Of a stretch of DNA of 64,000 bases, positions 1 to 12,683 are shown one piece after another. How positions within the stretch are numbered: position 1 is the stretch's first letter; the number at the start of each line of letters is the position of its first letter. The position numbers and the translations under genes are program-made. This stretch comes from Bradysia coprophila. Taxonomy: Eukaryota; Arthropoda; Insecta; Diptera; Sciaridae. The stretch spans positions 7,491,132-7,555,131 of the forward strand of contig NW_023504022.1 in NCBI RefSeq assembly GCF_014529535.1. Direction: 5' to 3'. The notes under the pieces were generated by a model that ran no database searches, was not told the origin of the DNA, and saw nothing but the letters and a program-made list of their open reading frames with translations.

Positions 1-1209
<1,209 letters not shown>

Positions 1210-1231
1210 CCGATTCCATGCTGGGCTCTTC

Positions 1232-1237
1232 AATAAA
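1232..1237 (+). terminator. Polyadenylation signal AATAAA of TRIAP1
   Basis: A canonical AATAAA lies 23 bases after the TRIAP1 stop codon. About 230 bp separate it from the stop codon of the convergent LRR gene, so the two 3' ends share a short spacer (1240-1465). Confidence 0.7.
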
Positions 1238-1465
1238 CCGTTTTAAGTTAAAGACTTTAGTGTTTGATGTGTTGCGAACCGAAGTGAAACTTCAGCAGTT
1301 CACAATATTGGATATTAATAGTAGTCGTTGTATGCAAAGTGTTTAATTGCCATTCCAGTGCGAAGAAGGGAAAAATGGAATTTTTTGTTGTTGATGGAAG
1401 ACAAAGTGGTGTAGCCGCAAATTATAAATAGAAAAAAAACTTTTTTTTTAAATTATTTTACATCT

Positions 1466-4400
1466 CTACGGTAACTTTGTCACAATCCATGGCAGTCTGC
1501 CCGATTTTCTGTAATGATAGTAGTCGTATCCCAATTTCCCCATCACCAATAGAATCAACGATCCCAGAACTCCATTCAACAAATCCCACGGCTTGATTTT
1601 CGGTTCGTCGGGAAATTTACAAACGTCCGTTCGCTTCAGCGCCAAAACTTTAACGCCAAAATTAGGATCGCCTTCGATGTACTTGCAGGTAACGTTTTCT
1701 GAATCCTTGATGATGTCCTGATACTTCTGTAACAGATCTTGGAAACGCAATGTGAATATGCAATCACAACGCCACGGATTTTGACTTAAATATAAGTCGC
1801 CGTGACCGTTACGTTCGAGTGCATGGTCTACGACGTACACGGGAAGCTGGAAGGGAAAATCAGAATGAATGATTGAAAACGGACCCAGATGGGTGCGAGA
1901 ACTCCAAAACGTTCACTTTGCTCTCTCAGCTGATCGCTACAAATTGTTTGAAACTTTAATACCAGCAACACATTCGAACTTATCCTCCGAGGATTTTTAA
2001 TTCATAAAAATAGTAAACTCGCCATTTGAGTTGCGAGAGCTGGGAGCTCTTCTGGTACTAAATTTCCAGATCTTAATTTACAGTCGACGACAATGATATT
2101 GACGAGATGAATCAGCTTCAGCTATTTTTCAGCTGGTCCAGTCATACAGACAAAAGTACTTATATGTCTTTACACACGGGTGAACTATTAAGTAGTGGTA
2201 AAACTGTATAAAGACGTAATGAGCAGTTTTCTGTGTGTGAGTGGACCAGCTGGAAAAGCAGCTGAAGCAAACTTATGTCCAAATTTCACTGTCGTCCACT
2301 GTAAACGAAATTTTCTCAAAACCGAGCTCTGAACCTTTGTTAGCAGTGGCAAGGAAACAAATTACTCAAGAACAATTTGGAGTTCCTTCGATTTACAGCA
2401 ATGAAAAAGTGGCCGGAATTTTACTTTCGTCAGTTTGTTGCCCTTCAAGCTGAACATCTGAAATGTTTGCAACCAATCGTCGGAGCCTCGATCCGATTCC
2501 AGGATGTCAATCGACTGGATGAGATTATAGTCTAAGTTTATGTCGCGGACATGCTTGTACGTACTCTTTAACGGCTCCAAACTGGTAATCTTTTATGAAA
2601 ATTTTTTATTGGTTTTATTAACAGTGATATGACTCTTGAGTAATTGTCGCGTGATACCTTGTTATCAGTGGCATGAAATCTAGTAGTATTTTCGGGAATA
2701 AACGACGGGAGCCGATTGAAGTTCAAACGACTGCAATTTATCGAATACATTGGTTTGAAAGACGTTCCATCACTTTCCAAGAGAATATAAGACACGGTGC
2801 ACGAACAGTTGCGTAACTCAGTGCTGTTGTAGCATGCTTCTTTGATGTGCTATGTAACAATAAATGAAATAAAATACTCCCAAGATCAGTCATTCAACGA
2901 TCGATTCAAACGCATACCTGTTTATATTGCATAACCGTTAGCAACGGTCTGCTTCCATACTTTAAATCCGTGCATTGCAGTAAATTACGATCGGTCACAT
3001 GTTCCCCCTTCGTTTGATTTAGCAACCACTTTAAGTTTCTGGTACAGTTCCATGGATTGCCTATTGATCTTAAGTTAATAATTTTACCTTTTCCTTGGGA
3101 AATTTTATGACCAAATTGTTATACCAGCTAAATAGAGACTTTCGAATTTATGCGGCAATATCAATGGACCTTCCATATGGTCGAGCTTGTTCCAACGCAA
3201 ATCTACGAATTTTAGGGCGGTCAGCTTTTTGAATAAAGTCGGTCGTGTGTAGCCCAACTTTGTCCATGATATGTTGACGCTCTGCGAACGAATAGGAGAA
3301 ACGAATTTGCGATGGTAAAATATGTCTGCATTAGAAACTTAGTTTCTTATGCAAACTAGAGATGAGCGGGCCGACGTTTTTTCAATACCCAACCCGACCC
3401 GGCCCGATCCAATTTTTTGAACCCGAGCCCGACCCGACCCGAGACTTTTCTCTTCGCGGCCCGACCCAACCCGACCCGAAAAAATCATCGGCCCGACGTG
3501 ACCCGACTTTTTTTTACTATAAGAAATTTAATGAAAAATCATTTTCTACGCATAAAAGCTTTGCAATAATCTTATACGCTAAGTAAAATAATAAAATAAG
3601 TTATTGTTTCATGCTTTATAGGCTTTTATTGGCTTAATTTAAATTTGTATTTCTAAGTCGGGCCGGGTCTTGAATTTTCAAAACCCGGACCCGAACCCGA
3701 TCGGGCCGGGTCGGGTCGGGTCGGGCCGATGTATTTCGGGCGGCCCGCTCATCTCTAATGCAAACTACAGTATAGTCAACCGATCAGCCAAGTATTGGCT
3801 AAATTTCGCCCGATTCATCTCTTAAACTTTTATGGAACGTCAAGTTGAGTTTTTCTAGCCAAATTCACATGAACAATGAAATATTGTCATTCAACCAGTA
3901 GCTGACCATCACTTATCATATCAATTTATTAATCACGAGAAACATCGAAAACAAGACGTTGGATACGGTCAAATTAAATAATTTCACAGCAAACATTCAT
4001 CACAAGATTTTTGTGATAATGATGGCGATGACTTTGCTCATTTTGTGTAAAAGACACAGCCTCTTTTACGATGAAAGTTGTTCGGAAGAGGGGACAAGGA
4101 GCACGAGAGAAAATACATTTCGACTTTCCTTGTCCATCTCTAAAGCGTTCCAGGTCACCAAAAAGTGCATAATGTATGTGAACAGAAGCAATGAAAGTAT
4201 AGAGTATATGGTCTATTCATAAAACCGCAGGACAAATTCACCTTTCATGAGAGGTGAGTTTCTTTATATGAATTCGCTGTGTCCTCCAAGGCTGTAAACT
4301 TGGGGAGGTCCCAGTGCCGCCTTTTCCATATGGGCCAAATGGGCAAATCCCCGTGGCGCCCGAAGTGGAGCAGATACACATACGCGGGTGACACACCACA

Positions 4401-6201
4401 GTTGGATGATAAAACGGCAAATTTCATACAAAAATTCACCTCCTGTGATGATTCGCCGTGATGATGTGGTGAATTTTTTTATATGAAAAATCATCGGAAG
4501 TGGTATGTTCTCGTGTATCTAATAAATTGACAGTCTTGATGTCCTCCGCTCCATACAAAGTTTGACATTCGACCATACCTTGTGTTGACGTTCATTGAAC
4601 AGAAGTCCACTTCGTCAACGACATGCCTAGCTTTATGATACGGATGGTAATTAAGTATAGTTTCCACTAAAAAAGTGCACTCCGTTTAGCCTCCGTTTAC
4701 ATGACAGTTGTAAAATAGAACAAAGGAACTGTCACGTAAACGGAGTAAAAAATTGAAATAAATTCAATTTCCACTCCGTTTGCGTGACAGTTCTTTTGTT
4801 CTATTTTACAACTGTCATGTAGACGGAGGCTAAACGGAGCAAGGCTGTAAACTTTGTGGAGGTCACGCAGATACAGATACGCGGGTGACACACCAGAGTT
4901 GATGATAAAATGGCCGATTTCATACAAAAATTCACCTCCTGTGATGATTATCGTCGCCTTGATGATGTGGTGAATTATTTTTACATGTAAAATCATCAGA
5001 AGTGGTGTGTTCCCGCGTATCTAATAAAATGGCGATCTGCGTGACCTCCCCAAGTTTACAGCCTCTTTTTAAGTGGAAACTATACTTTAACGGCCAATGG
5101 CTTTGTCGGAACGTTCGCATTATTTTTGTTTCATATTACTCATACTTTCATCAAGTTGGTACCAATTTCGATTTTATAACGGTAAAGGGAGAGAAAAGTG
5201 AAATTCGAAATGCTTTAAGTTTTTGGAGTGGTTGTGGTTTGTCAAGTATTCCACACAAAATTTGTTTAACAATTGACAACCTAGATTGTTTATTTTAGTA
5301 TTTCATTATTGTTGCAAGCCTATGTAGCTCTCTACCTTCAGAACGTAAAAATCTATATTTTCATTCATTTCTGCAATTTTCAACGATTGTTCTGATGGTT
5401 TAGCTTAACCTGTCATATACGGCTATTCATCTGTTATCGATAACGACAACAAAGATAATAACAAGCTCTAGGTAGTAGGTAAAATACATGTTAAACAAAT
5501 TGAAGTACAAGATTTGAAATAATATACTCGCCGTCTGAGACAGGTTAAAATGTTTGCAACAGCAGCAGCCAATTAAAATGTTTGCAATCAGCAAATTAGT
5601 AAATTAATAATGTCGATCCAATAGAGAGTATTGGTCGATCTCATCGAACAGTGACCTTTACCAAATTATTGACGCATTTAATGCTAATTTATCAGAAATA
5701 CCTATTCAGGTGACAATGCGATGTCAATCGAACAAGAAATTTTTATTTATTTAAACTTAATTATCTTCCCTTTTACCCATCGTTTAAAATATTTGTGTCA
5801 TACCGTACCTCTAAGTGGACCAATTCTGGAAAATCATTATTTATATGCGTCAAATTACTATGCTCAATTCTCAGCACCTTCAGTCGAGGGAAATGCTTCA
5901 AAATTGTTGGAGCATCAAAATTCGATTTGGGCCATCCGCACAGAATTAGCTCTGTTGTCGCTTTCAATTTGTGTGAATTAGAACTGTAAAAATTAGCACA
6001 AATTTGGTTCGGTTTTTTTTTTGACTTAAGGTCAGTTGTTATATTCACTGTAAATCAATGTTCGACATTCCACCGAAGCAGTGTAGGGTGTGTAACGAAT
6101 ATGAACAGTTTCCAGCATTTGCCTCAACTGCTTCTGTCCAATTCTGGCATATTCCATGATCAATAGGTATTTCAACGGTAATCGCAGCGAATGTAAATAA
6201 T
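1466..6201 (-). CDS. Leucine-rich-repeat single-pass membrane protein; seven exons resolved, first exon missing
   Basis: Exons read on the minus strand are 6201-6049, 5983-5809, 3281-3125, 3060-2918, 2849-2658, 2589-2425 and 1846-1466. Most introns are 64-68 bp, one is 578 bp and one is 2,527 bp, and all have GT/AG ends with agreeing phases. They encode about 455 residues. In order: a Cys-rich N-terminal part, leucine-rich repeats of about 24 residues (the 5809/3281 junction restores exact spacing), an LRRCT-like block starting GNPWNC, a second Cys cluster, more repeats, a second LRRCT (NPWRCDC), one membrane segment (GVLGSLILLVMG) and a short cytoplasmic tail ending SGRLPWIVTKLP. The layout recalls insect singed wings 2-type proteins, but that is recollection and not tested. 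The 6201 exon begins with the last base of a codon, so the start and signal peptide lie in an upstream exon I could not find. The long intron is packed with transposons. Confidence 0.82.
2077..2305. mobile_element. MITE-like inverted repeat in an intron of the LRR gene
   Basis: The ends are near-complementary (TTTACAGTCGACGACA at the left, TGTCGTCCACTGTAAA at the right). Inside them a longer inverted match covers CAGCTTCAGC and GCTGGTCCA against TGGACCAGCTG and GCAGCTGAAGC. The element lies in the 578-bp intron 1847-2424 and explains its length. The right half recurs near 48131-48247. I see no clear target duplication. Confidence 0.65.
3357..3757. mobile_element. hAT-like MITE built of CCCGACCC/GGGTCGGG repeats, 401 bp
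   Basis: The terminal inverted repeats are TAGAGATGAGCGGGCC and its exact complement. They are flanked on both sides by ATGCAAAC, an 8-bp target duplication (3349-3356 and 3758-3765). The 8-bp duplication and the TAGAG end suit the hAT superfamily. The interior is nearly non-coding: CCGACCC-type repeats at the left and GGGTCGGG at the right, so the whole can fold back. It sits in the 2.5-kb intron of the LRR gene. The open frame across it is rich in Pro/Asp/Arg only because of the repeats. Confidence 0.85.
4240..5093. mobile_element. Nest of three MITE families in the long intron of the LRR gene
   Basis: Three layers can be told apart. An outer pair of arms, TTAAGTATAGTTTCCACT at 4651 and its complement ending near 5090, bounds one element. 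Inside it, 4679-4839 is a hairpin with arms starting CTCCGTTTAGCCTCCGTTTA. Next to that, 4840-5065 is a copy of the CAAGGCTG-ended family seen also at 8834, 19721 and 40293. Upstream, 4240-4545 is a truncated CAAGGCTG copy with half of the inner GAGAGGTGAGTTT hairpin. I find no host exon here. Confidence 0.7.
5407..5520 (+). repeat. Dispersed repeat with CTGTCAYATACGGCTATTC, copy 1
   Basis: This stretch matches 27931-28060 (same strand) and 40443-40570 (opposite strand). Shared words are CTGTCA.ATACGGCTATTC, a run of AACGACAACAAAGATAATAACAAGCT-like sequence, and TTGAAGTACAAGATTTGAAAT at the far end. Weaker partial copies seem to lie near 55165, 57060, 58255 and 62090. No coding capacity or terminal repeats were seen. 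Confidence 0.65.
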
Positions 6202-6227
6202 CTAAAGGGAAAGAATAGTGGGTTACA

Positions 6228-6840
6228 TCGGATACTGCGAAAGTAATTCATTAATTTTTGTTGTACGCGCCCCAATGAGACTGGTGGTCCGGTGGTTCAG
6301 ATCGTTGACCGCTTGCTTCATACGCAAGAGGTCTCGGGTTCGAATCTCATTAGGGCGCGTACAACAAAAATTTTATTTCCAAATTTCAATTCGATTTCTC
6401 ATACTTTGCACTCTTCAATTTCAAAAAAAAATTAGTCTAACGATCGGTGTGTCCGAAGCAATACAACATCCAGAATAAGTAATTCATTAAATGAGGTAAC
6501 AATTTTGTGATAAAAACAGACTCACAACAAGTATGTTTTTGAGCAACAAGCTTCGGTAACTGTCTTTTCGACAAGTGTAGAGCTTGTATATCCGAGCCGA
6601 AAGCGGGGCTTTCAACTACAATTCTCGAAAAACAGGTGCCGAAGCGAGTTGCTCACAAACACACGACAGAGTTCTTTTTTACTAGCTGTCCCATGCGAAG
6701 GTTGATTTCCATATAGGAAAATGAAAACAAAGAACCGAAAATAGTCCTCATGTAATGGATCATTTTCGTAGGGGACAAATTGCTATGTAGTGGTCAACTT
6801 TCGCATGGGGCAGATGGTAAAAATCTCAAATTTTGTCGTA
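6228..6840. repeat. Composite inverted-repeat element carrying a SINE
   Basis: The sequence GGATACTGCGAAAGTAATTC at the left and the module 6687-6828, whose arms are CTGTCCCATGCGAAGGTTGA and the complement of a GTCAACTTTCGCATGGGGCAG type end, both recur in order at 59612-59989. The two modules therefore travel as one unit or inserted side by side in an ancestor. The copy here is interrupted by the SINE-like insertion at 6255-6476. Confidence 0.65.
6255..6476 (+). mobile_element. tRNA-derived SINE with 14-bp target duplication
   Basis: The element is bracketed by AAGTAATTCATTAA at 6241-6254 and 6477-6490, the staggered-cut duplication expected of retroposition. The head holds a pol III A box (TGGTCCGGTGG, 6285-6295) and B box (GGTTCGAATC, 6337-6346), with a perfect 5-bp anticodon-like stem at 6312-6328 around TTCATAC. 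Unusually, the tRNA-like core is enclosed by two 27-nt arms (6254-6280 and 6345-6371) that are complementary except at one position, so the acceptor stem would be hugely extended. The tail is A/T-rich and ends near CCAGAAT. A true tRNA gene is unlikely because the cloverleaf T stem pairs poorly. Confidence 0.8.
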
Positions 6841-8022
6841 ACTTAATAAGGGAACACCTAGTCCATATGCCTAAAAAAAAAACAAAAAAATATTCCGCAA
6901 AAAAAAACTAATTAGCAAAATATGTTTATTGTTGACGGAGAACATCGTTTTTGCGACTCAAAAGTCACAAGCAGTGTCTCACATTTTAATGTTGACCGTA
7001 AATATTAAAGCTCTTTCATTTCAAGCAACACAAACCATATCGTTCAAGTATCTCATTTTCGTTGTTAAGAAAAACGAAATGCGAACAACAACTCACTGAT
7101 AAGTGGTGCAATAATAAACTTGAGTTATTATTACCTCGATATTTACCTCTAATACAAAATAAATGGACGAGAACATCACGAAACATGTGTATACGATTAC
7201 AATTAGCATAATCGTAAAATTCGTTTATCTATTCATTATTAGTTAATCTTAGTGAATATTTCAGCCAATTGTAACACATTCAGGGTCTCAAGTACAGTAC
7301 TTGCACAGTCGACTAATTTCTTTAAAATTTGAATGGCTCATTTTGACACTATAATTTAGTGCTTAATGTTCTGAAGCATATTTTAAATGGGCTCACATCG
7401 CAGAACGGAAATTTTCTCCTATCTTTACAGTATGCAGGAACCAGGGACTATTTTTGGGAAATCGATTTTCCACATTTTCCCGAATTTACCCACATTTTTC
7501 TAATTGTGTTGTACTGCTGGACCCACATTTTCTTTCAAATTTTTACAATTTTTGTTTTGCTAAAATTAAAAAAAGTGAAAAAATCTAGGAAAATGTGGGA
7601 GAACGTTTTACCGAAAGTAGTCGCTGCCAGAAACTAAAATTCTTTCAAATAAAATCAAATCAATCATTATTGGAGTAAATTCATTCGACAATCGAGAGAA
7701 GGTCTTCGTTTCGATTTTAAAGACAACAGACAAGCACTAGGCGAACTCAAGTGATACCATGTAGTGGTATTGCAATCAAACATAGCATATCTCCAAGCAT
7801 GAACACTCAAAAGCATGGCCACATAAGTTTGAAGTCTATTTCACGCATACAAGCAAAAAAATGCATGAGTTGTGTCATAGCACTAGCTCCTAGCATTAGC
7901 ACTGAATTACCAAATGTCAAATTTAGAGACTTCAATAATTAGAGCTTAATTTTGTTTGTATTGTTTGTTTCAACTCAAACATCCAAAACAAGTCATCAGT
8001 CTTTACAAAAGAAACACAGAGC
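6841..8022. other. AT-rich DNA, no gene recognised
   Basis: The missing first exon of the LRR gene should lie upstream of 6201 on the minus strand, perhaps here, but I could not fit one in phase. One frame rich in Leu/Phe at about 6850-6940 ends in a stop within a T run. A hAT-like left end lies at 7442. The rest is AT-rich without recognisable features. Confidence 0.4.
7442..7640 (+). mobile_element. Solo left end of a CAGGGACTA hAT family
   Basis: The end CAGGGACTATTTTTGGGAAA matches the left end of the complete element at 22771-24098 (CAGGGACTATTTTTGAGAAA). No matching right end is visible, so this is probably a truncated copy. Confidence 0.45.
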
Positions 8023-8724
8023 CAATGACATAATAGTGGGATAGACAGGAATTACGTAGACGAAATCGTGAAGCAAAAGTAAACTTTGTGTAATATACAT
8101 TTGAGACACACACACTTACACATTCCACTTAATTTTGACAATTTGGTGAAACTGTTGCAGACTTTTCGAAATTAACTTGAACCACTTTAAACAAAAATTC
8201 TTTTATTAGCTGCAACTATCAATTTCGCACAAACTGGTCACTACCTCATTACACAATTTTCCAACACATTTTTTAATTTTTAAAAAGAAATGTCCCGAAA
8301 TTTTAATACTGGCGATGCTGACACTTTTATTATGCGTGACTACTGAACGTGAAATAAATTCAGCCAACTGATTGAATTCTCCGATCGTCAAGATTTCTAC
8401 TAAAACATTATTCGATCGAAAAGGAGAAAATCACAAAACTAGTTCAATTTTGGGGACAGTGAGAGATTGTTTACATGAAATATAAATTTCAGTTCGATAA
8501 ATATTTAATTTTAGAAGACAGAAATGCTTTAAACCAATTTCGAAGAAAGAGTGAAAATGCAAATTTCCTTCGCGCCCACATTTCAAAATATGTACGAAAA
8601 TACGTAAGTACCATAAATTTAAGGTACTCACACACACTACTGAATATTTCGTATTTGCTTTTGCTTCAGCGCTTGAACAAAATATTTACATAGAATGCCT
8701 GTCTATCCCACTATTATGTCATTG
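8023..8724. mobile_element. Non-autonomous hAT-like element, 702 bp
   Basis: Terminal inverted repeats of about 27 bp begin CAATGACATAATAGTGGG and end in the complement. The 8-bp target duplication CACAGAGC flanks both sides (8015-8022 and 8725-8732). CA...TG ends and 8 bp suit hAT. The interior has only short frames on both strands (8206-8391, 8431-8693) with no transposase resemblance, so the element must depend on an enzyme supplied elsewhere. Confidence 0.88.
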
Positions 8725-8833
8725 CACAGAGCATATTGTGATTTCAACAGCTATTCGGAGTCTATGTTAGTGTGAAGGGTGGAGTAGACTCCAAATGTTT
8801 TCGATGTTAGTGCTTGGAACGAGGGGAAACTAC

Positions 8834-9272
8834 CGAGGCTGTAAACTTTGGGGAGGTCACGCAGATCGCCCTTTTATTAGATACGCGGGAACGCACCACT
8901 TTTGAAGATTTTACATATACAAAAAATTCACCACATAGTCACAGTGACGAGAATCGTCACAGGAGGTAAATTTTTGTATGAAATCCGCCATTTTATCGTG
9001 AACTGTGGTGTGTCACCCAATGAACGTCAACACAAGGTATGGTCGAATGTCAAACAGGTATGGTCGAATGTCAAACTTTGTATGTAGCGGAGGACATAGC
9101 GATTTCATATAAACAAACTCACCTCCCATGAGAGGAGAGGTGAGTTTGTTTATATGAAATCGCTATGTCCTCCGGTTTGTATGAACAGACCATACCTGAT
9201 TTATACTTTCATTGGTGTCACCCGCATATCTGTATCTGCGTGACCGTGACCTCGCCAAAGTTTACAGCCTTG
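8834..9272. mobile_element. CAAGGCTG-family MITE with a long central hairpin
   Basis: The ends are CGAGGCTGTAAACTTTGG and its near complement ending CAGCCTTG. GAAACTAC lies on both sides (8826-8833 and 9273-9280); counting the adjacent G gives a 9-bp duplication, so the size is 8-9 bp. At the centre (about 9088-9174) is a near-perfect palindrome with arms GGAGGACATAGCGATTTCAT and beyond, roughly 40 bp per arm. No coding capacity. Confidence 0.82.
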
Positions 9273-9280
9273 GAAACTAC

Positions 9281-12200
9281 TCGAGCAGACTCTGTCCTAT
9301 CTACTTCTATTGGTGTCTCTATTGGCGTAATATTGCCTTCTATTGGCGACTATTTCGTTCAATTGGTAACCAATAGTAAATAGCATCTGTCTCAGTATTT
9401 GCTAGCGTAGTTTATACCTCAGCTTGGAAGCGAGAATGCTATGAATCCAACTAGTTTTACACTAATCTTGTCTAACTTATAATGGATGAATGAATAAAGG
9501 CCAAGTTCTCCAGTGAAGCAGTTATTTGTTCACCTAGGAAAGAAAAACTGGAAGTTTCATTTTGGGGGTGCTGTTCCAGGGCCATAAGTCAGCAGGTAAA
9601 ATGAAACTTCCAACTTTTTTCCCGAGGTCAGCACATCGTTTTTCCCAACAAAGGCTCCCGAAGTTTCAGCTGAGGTGAGAAAATGACTCAAGTTTTCGAA
9701 ATACAAAATTGTCGGTATACTCTTTGATCTTGGATGATTTGCAAAAAAAAAATGGGCAGCGGTCCGTCTTAATCAACACTTACGTCCGCGAACAAATCAT
9801 TATCTCATTTCATAGGAGAAAAAAGTCTAAATTTATATTCCAGCTAATTAATTCATACGTCTAATTTTAGCCACTTCTTTCTTAATTAATTGAACAAACG
9901 AAAAAGTTTATTTTTTGTTTCGTTTCTATTTCGCTTTTTGGTGACATGATAACAATTAAAATATTAAACGAAAAGTTTCACATCATATACACCGTGCGGA
10001 GAGACAATATATTCATGTTATTAAGTGGTTTTTTGCGGAATATAATTTATGGAAGAGGTAGGCAAATATTTGTGGTTGTACTGCATTATATTGTGTAGAC
10101 GCTTTTAGAATGAAACTTTCCTTATCAAAATTCACAGTCAGGTAGTCTGCTGCGTGTGTGCTACAGAATCGATTTTTGCAACTATACAGTCAAGTTAGAC
10201 GAGCAAAATGTGATTCATTGTTTTTGTTTTTTTGAAATGAAGTCGATAAACATGGTTGCACATTCACCATTTTCATTTCTCGGGGACATAAAAGTGGAAT
10301 TTTCAAATTTAATCAGTCTCCCTAATCAGGTGTCTCTTTAAAATTTCGCTTATCGGCCTTTTTACAACTAAACCCGGCGCAATCAAAAGCAAAAAAAAAA
10401 CATGTGAGATATCTACGAAGAAGATACGTTTGTCACAAAAATTAGAGAATTCGAATAAATGTGTGATTGTACATACATATATGCTCAGCATGGCATACAT
10501 ACCGTAATTAACCACAAAAATATTTACTTTAAATTTTGAACTGAATGAATGTACACCAACACAACACGACTACGAAATTCTTCATGATTTCGGTTCAAAT
10601 AATTGATTTGGATGTTTGTAGCCGCAAAAAGCTTTTGTCTGACTCTGAAAACTGATGGACCTCTTTAAAATTCTGAGAAAGTAACCGCAGTACTTTAGGC
10701 ACATTTTCTCTTCCTAAGTTAAATTAGTAACAGCTTTTGGTCACTGATTAATAATTGTTTATGCAACAAGTTGCGAAATGGTGGTGTTTTTGTCACTAGA
10801 TGTACCACCCACATCGTGTAACGTTCTTTTTACGTAAACTTTTATCAAAGCTTTTCGTTACTGTGACAGAATTTTCCGTAATAACTAAGTTAAGTCACAC
10901 AACGAACTGCTGAATTTATTACCTACGTCAGGTTGGTGAAATACAATGGCATATGCAAAAAAAATCGGTTTCCACTAAGGCTAGATTCCCACTTACCAAA
11001 AAAGTACTCAGTGTGATGTGAGCGGCAGAATTTAATTTTTTCAATTTTTGGTTTTTGTTTACTTGACAGCTCACTATACCATGGCTCTCTAACGGAGTAC
11101 TTTTTGTTGTGTGGAAACCATACTTAACTCACCTATTGTTAGTAAATAATCCGAAAAGAAGTACGCCAATCGGATGGTATCTTATCATGTTTTTGGTCAT
11201 AAAATCGCTATGCTCTTTGATACAATTTGCTATTCTTATATTACCATAAAAAAACGCACAAAAAACTAGCGGTCTCGTTCCGACCCACAACCCGCTGTTC
11301 GTTTTTATCTTTTTCAATTAACTTTTGCTTTAACAGAATTTCAATAATTTTTTTTTATCACGTAAACATTCACGGCGCTTAAGACATAATTACTATTTAT
11401 CAACTTGGTGCTTCAAGCTTTTGAATTTGACTGGTTGAATAGACAAACTCACTTAACTGAAGATACACACAAAAATGTGATACATAAACATACACGATAT
11501 AATAATTACACAAGCTAATATTTAAATTAGCTGGTTGTTGTTCATCATCCATCATATTTGGATGCGAACTGATAAATTTATTGCTATTTTCCTTTACAAT
11601 TTGAGACGATATTGAAGACGATGTGAAGCTATATTGTGGGAAATTTTTTCTTCTCGTTCACAGTTTTAAGAGGTCCGTACGTAAGGAAGGAACAGTGCAA
11701 AGGGGTTTAGGAAGCTGCGGGAATGGACCAAGAAAATCACTTTTTAGACCATTTTTTTCAATATTATTGTAATTTATTTTAATTCTTTCAACTGGAAGGG
11801 TACTGCAGAATCTTCAGTCTAGATATACGTGAAAGGTTCTTTATTTGAATGTGGTGCCCCTCTTTCATCAAAAAGAATATGTAGTCTTCAAAGACTATTC
11901 TTATACCAGAATTATATTTGAAGTCCGCTGAAAATTCAAAATTGGAACTGTCAAACACAAATCAAACGCTGCGTCGTATCTACGCGTTAGAAAATAGTTA
12001 TTTATACTGCAAGAACTGTAAGGGTATTTTATATTCGAGAAATGGTAAATAGTTCGAGGCGAAGCTGCGTCATCTATGAACCGTTACAGTTCAATACAAA
12101 CAATCTTAAGCGGTAGCTCGTATCACTAAAGCCTCCAAATTTGACACTTGTCAATTCAGTGTTCATGCTAGTAGCAGAGCTGTGACTAAACGCGTGGATT

Positions 12201-12660
12201 GTCAGATACTTCTCTTAGTGCTGACCCTTTGTGAAATAATGAAAATATCAAAATATTTTCGATTTTTGCTTCACATTTCCCACTGTCAAACAAGCCAAAG
12301 CAACGCACTCCAATAACAGGCACAAGAACAGATTTTTTTTAACTGTCACATATGAGAATTTTAGACTATTGCGTCGTGGAGGCCTCCTTTTTAATTCTGT
12401 TCTCGTGCCCCTCTTGGAAAATCTGTTCTACTGCTTGTATCAGATGCTATGGTCTTATGCAGCGCTGCAACGAAATCAATAGTAAAATCGAGACCTTTAC
12501 AACGCATGTGAAAATCGTTAAAATTTCAATGTGTTAGAGAGAAATGAAAACCGTACGAAATTTCATATGAAATTTTCCTTCGGTTTACACTTAAATCTCC
12601 GAACGAATCGTCCACATTACTCCTAAAAGTTCACATTGTAAATTAAATAGGACATTCGAT
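9281..12660. other. AT-rich DNA, no gene recognised
   Basis: I find no coding exon. Visible items are a hairpin at about 9550-9612 (GGAAGTTTCATTTT against AAAATGAAACTTCC), a weak inverted pair at about 10970-11120 (AAAAAAGTACTC against GAGTACTTTTT) related to the outer arms of the 4651-5090 element, and the dispersed repeat at 12092-12182. Short frames are frequent but have no family resemblance. Confidence 0.45.
12092..12182 (+). repeat. Dispersed repeat, copy 2 of 2
   Basis: This is the partner of 218-310, on the same strand and about 12 kb away. The best conserved stretch is AAATTTGACACTTGTCAATT followed by CAGTGTTCATGCTAG. Confidence 0.6.
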
Positions 12661-12683
12661 ATTTTTACCGTTGCCTATGTGGC

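Noticed and set aside
3061-3124. Frameshifts within the LRR region near the GNPWNC motif
   Set aside because: A 64-bp GT/AG intron (3061-3124) joins LYLA to GNPWNC in frame, so no frameshift is needed.
5984-6053. A frameshift in the LRR gene between the N-terminal and first LRR segments
   Set aside because: The frames differ, but a 65-bp interval with GTGAAT donor and TTTTTACAG acceptor restores the frame exactly. It is an ordinary intron.
6255-6371. A tRNA-Met(CAT) gene
   Set aside because: The anticodon-like hairpin and both Pol III boxes are present, but T-stem pairing is poor, the arms extend far beyond a tRNA acceptor stem, and a 14-bp target duplication encloses it. It is a SINE head.
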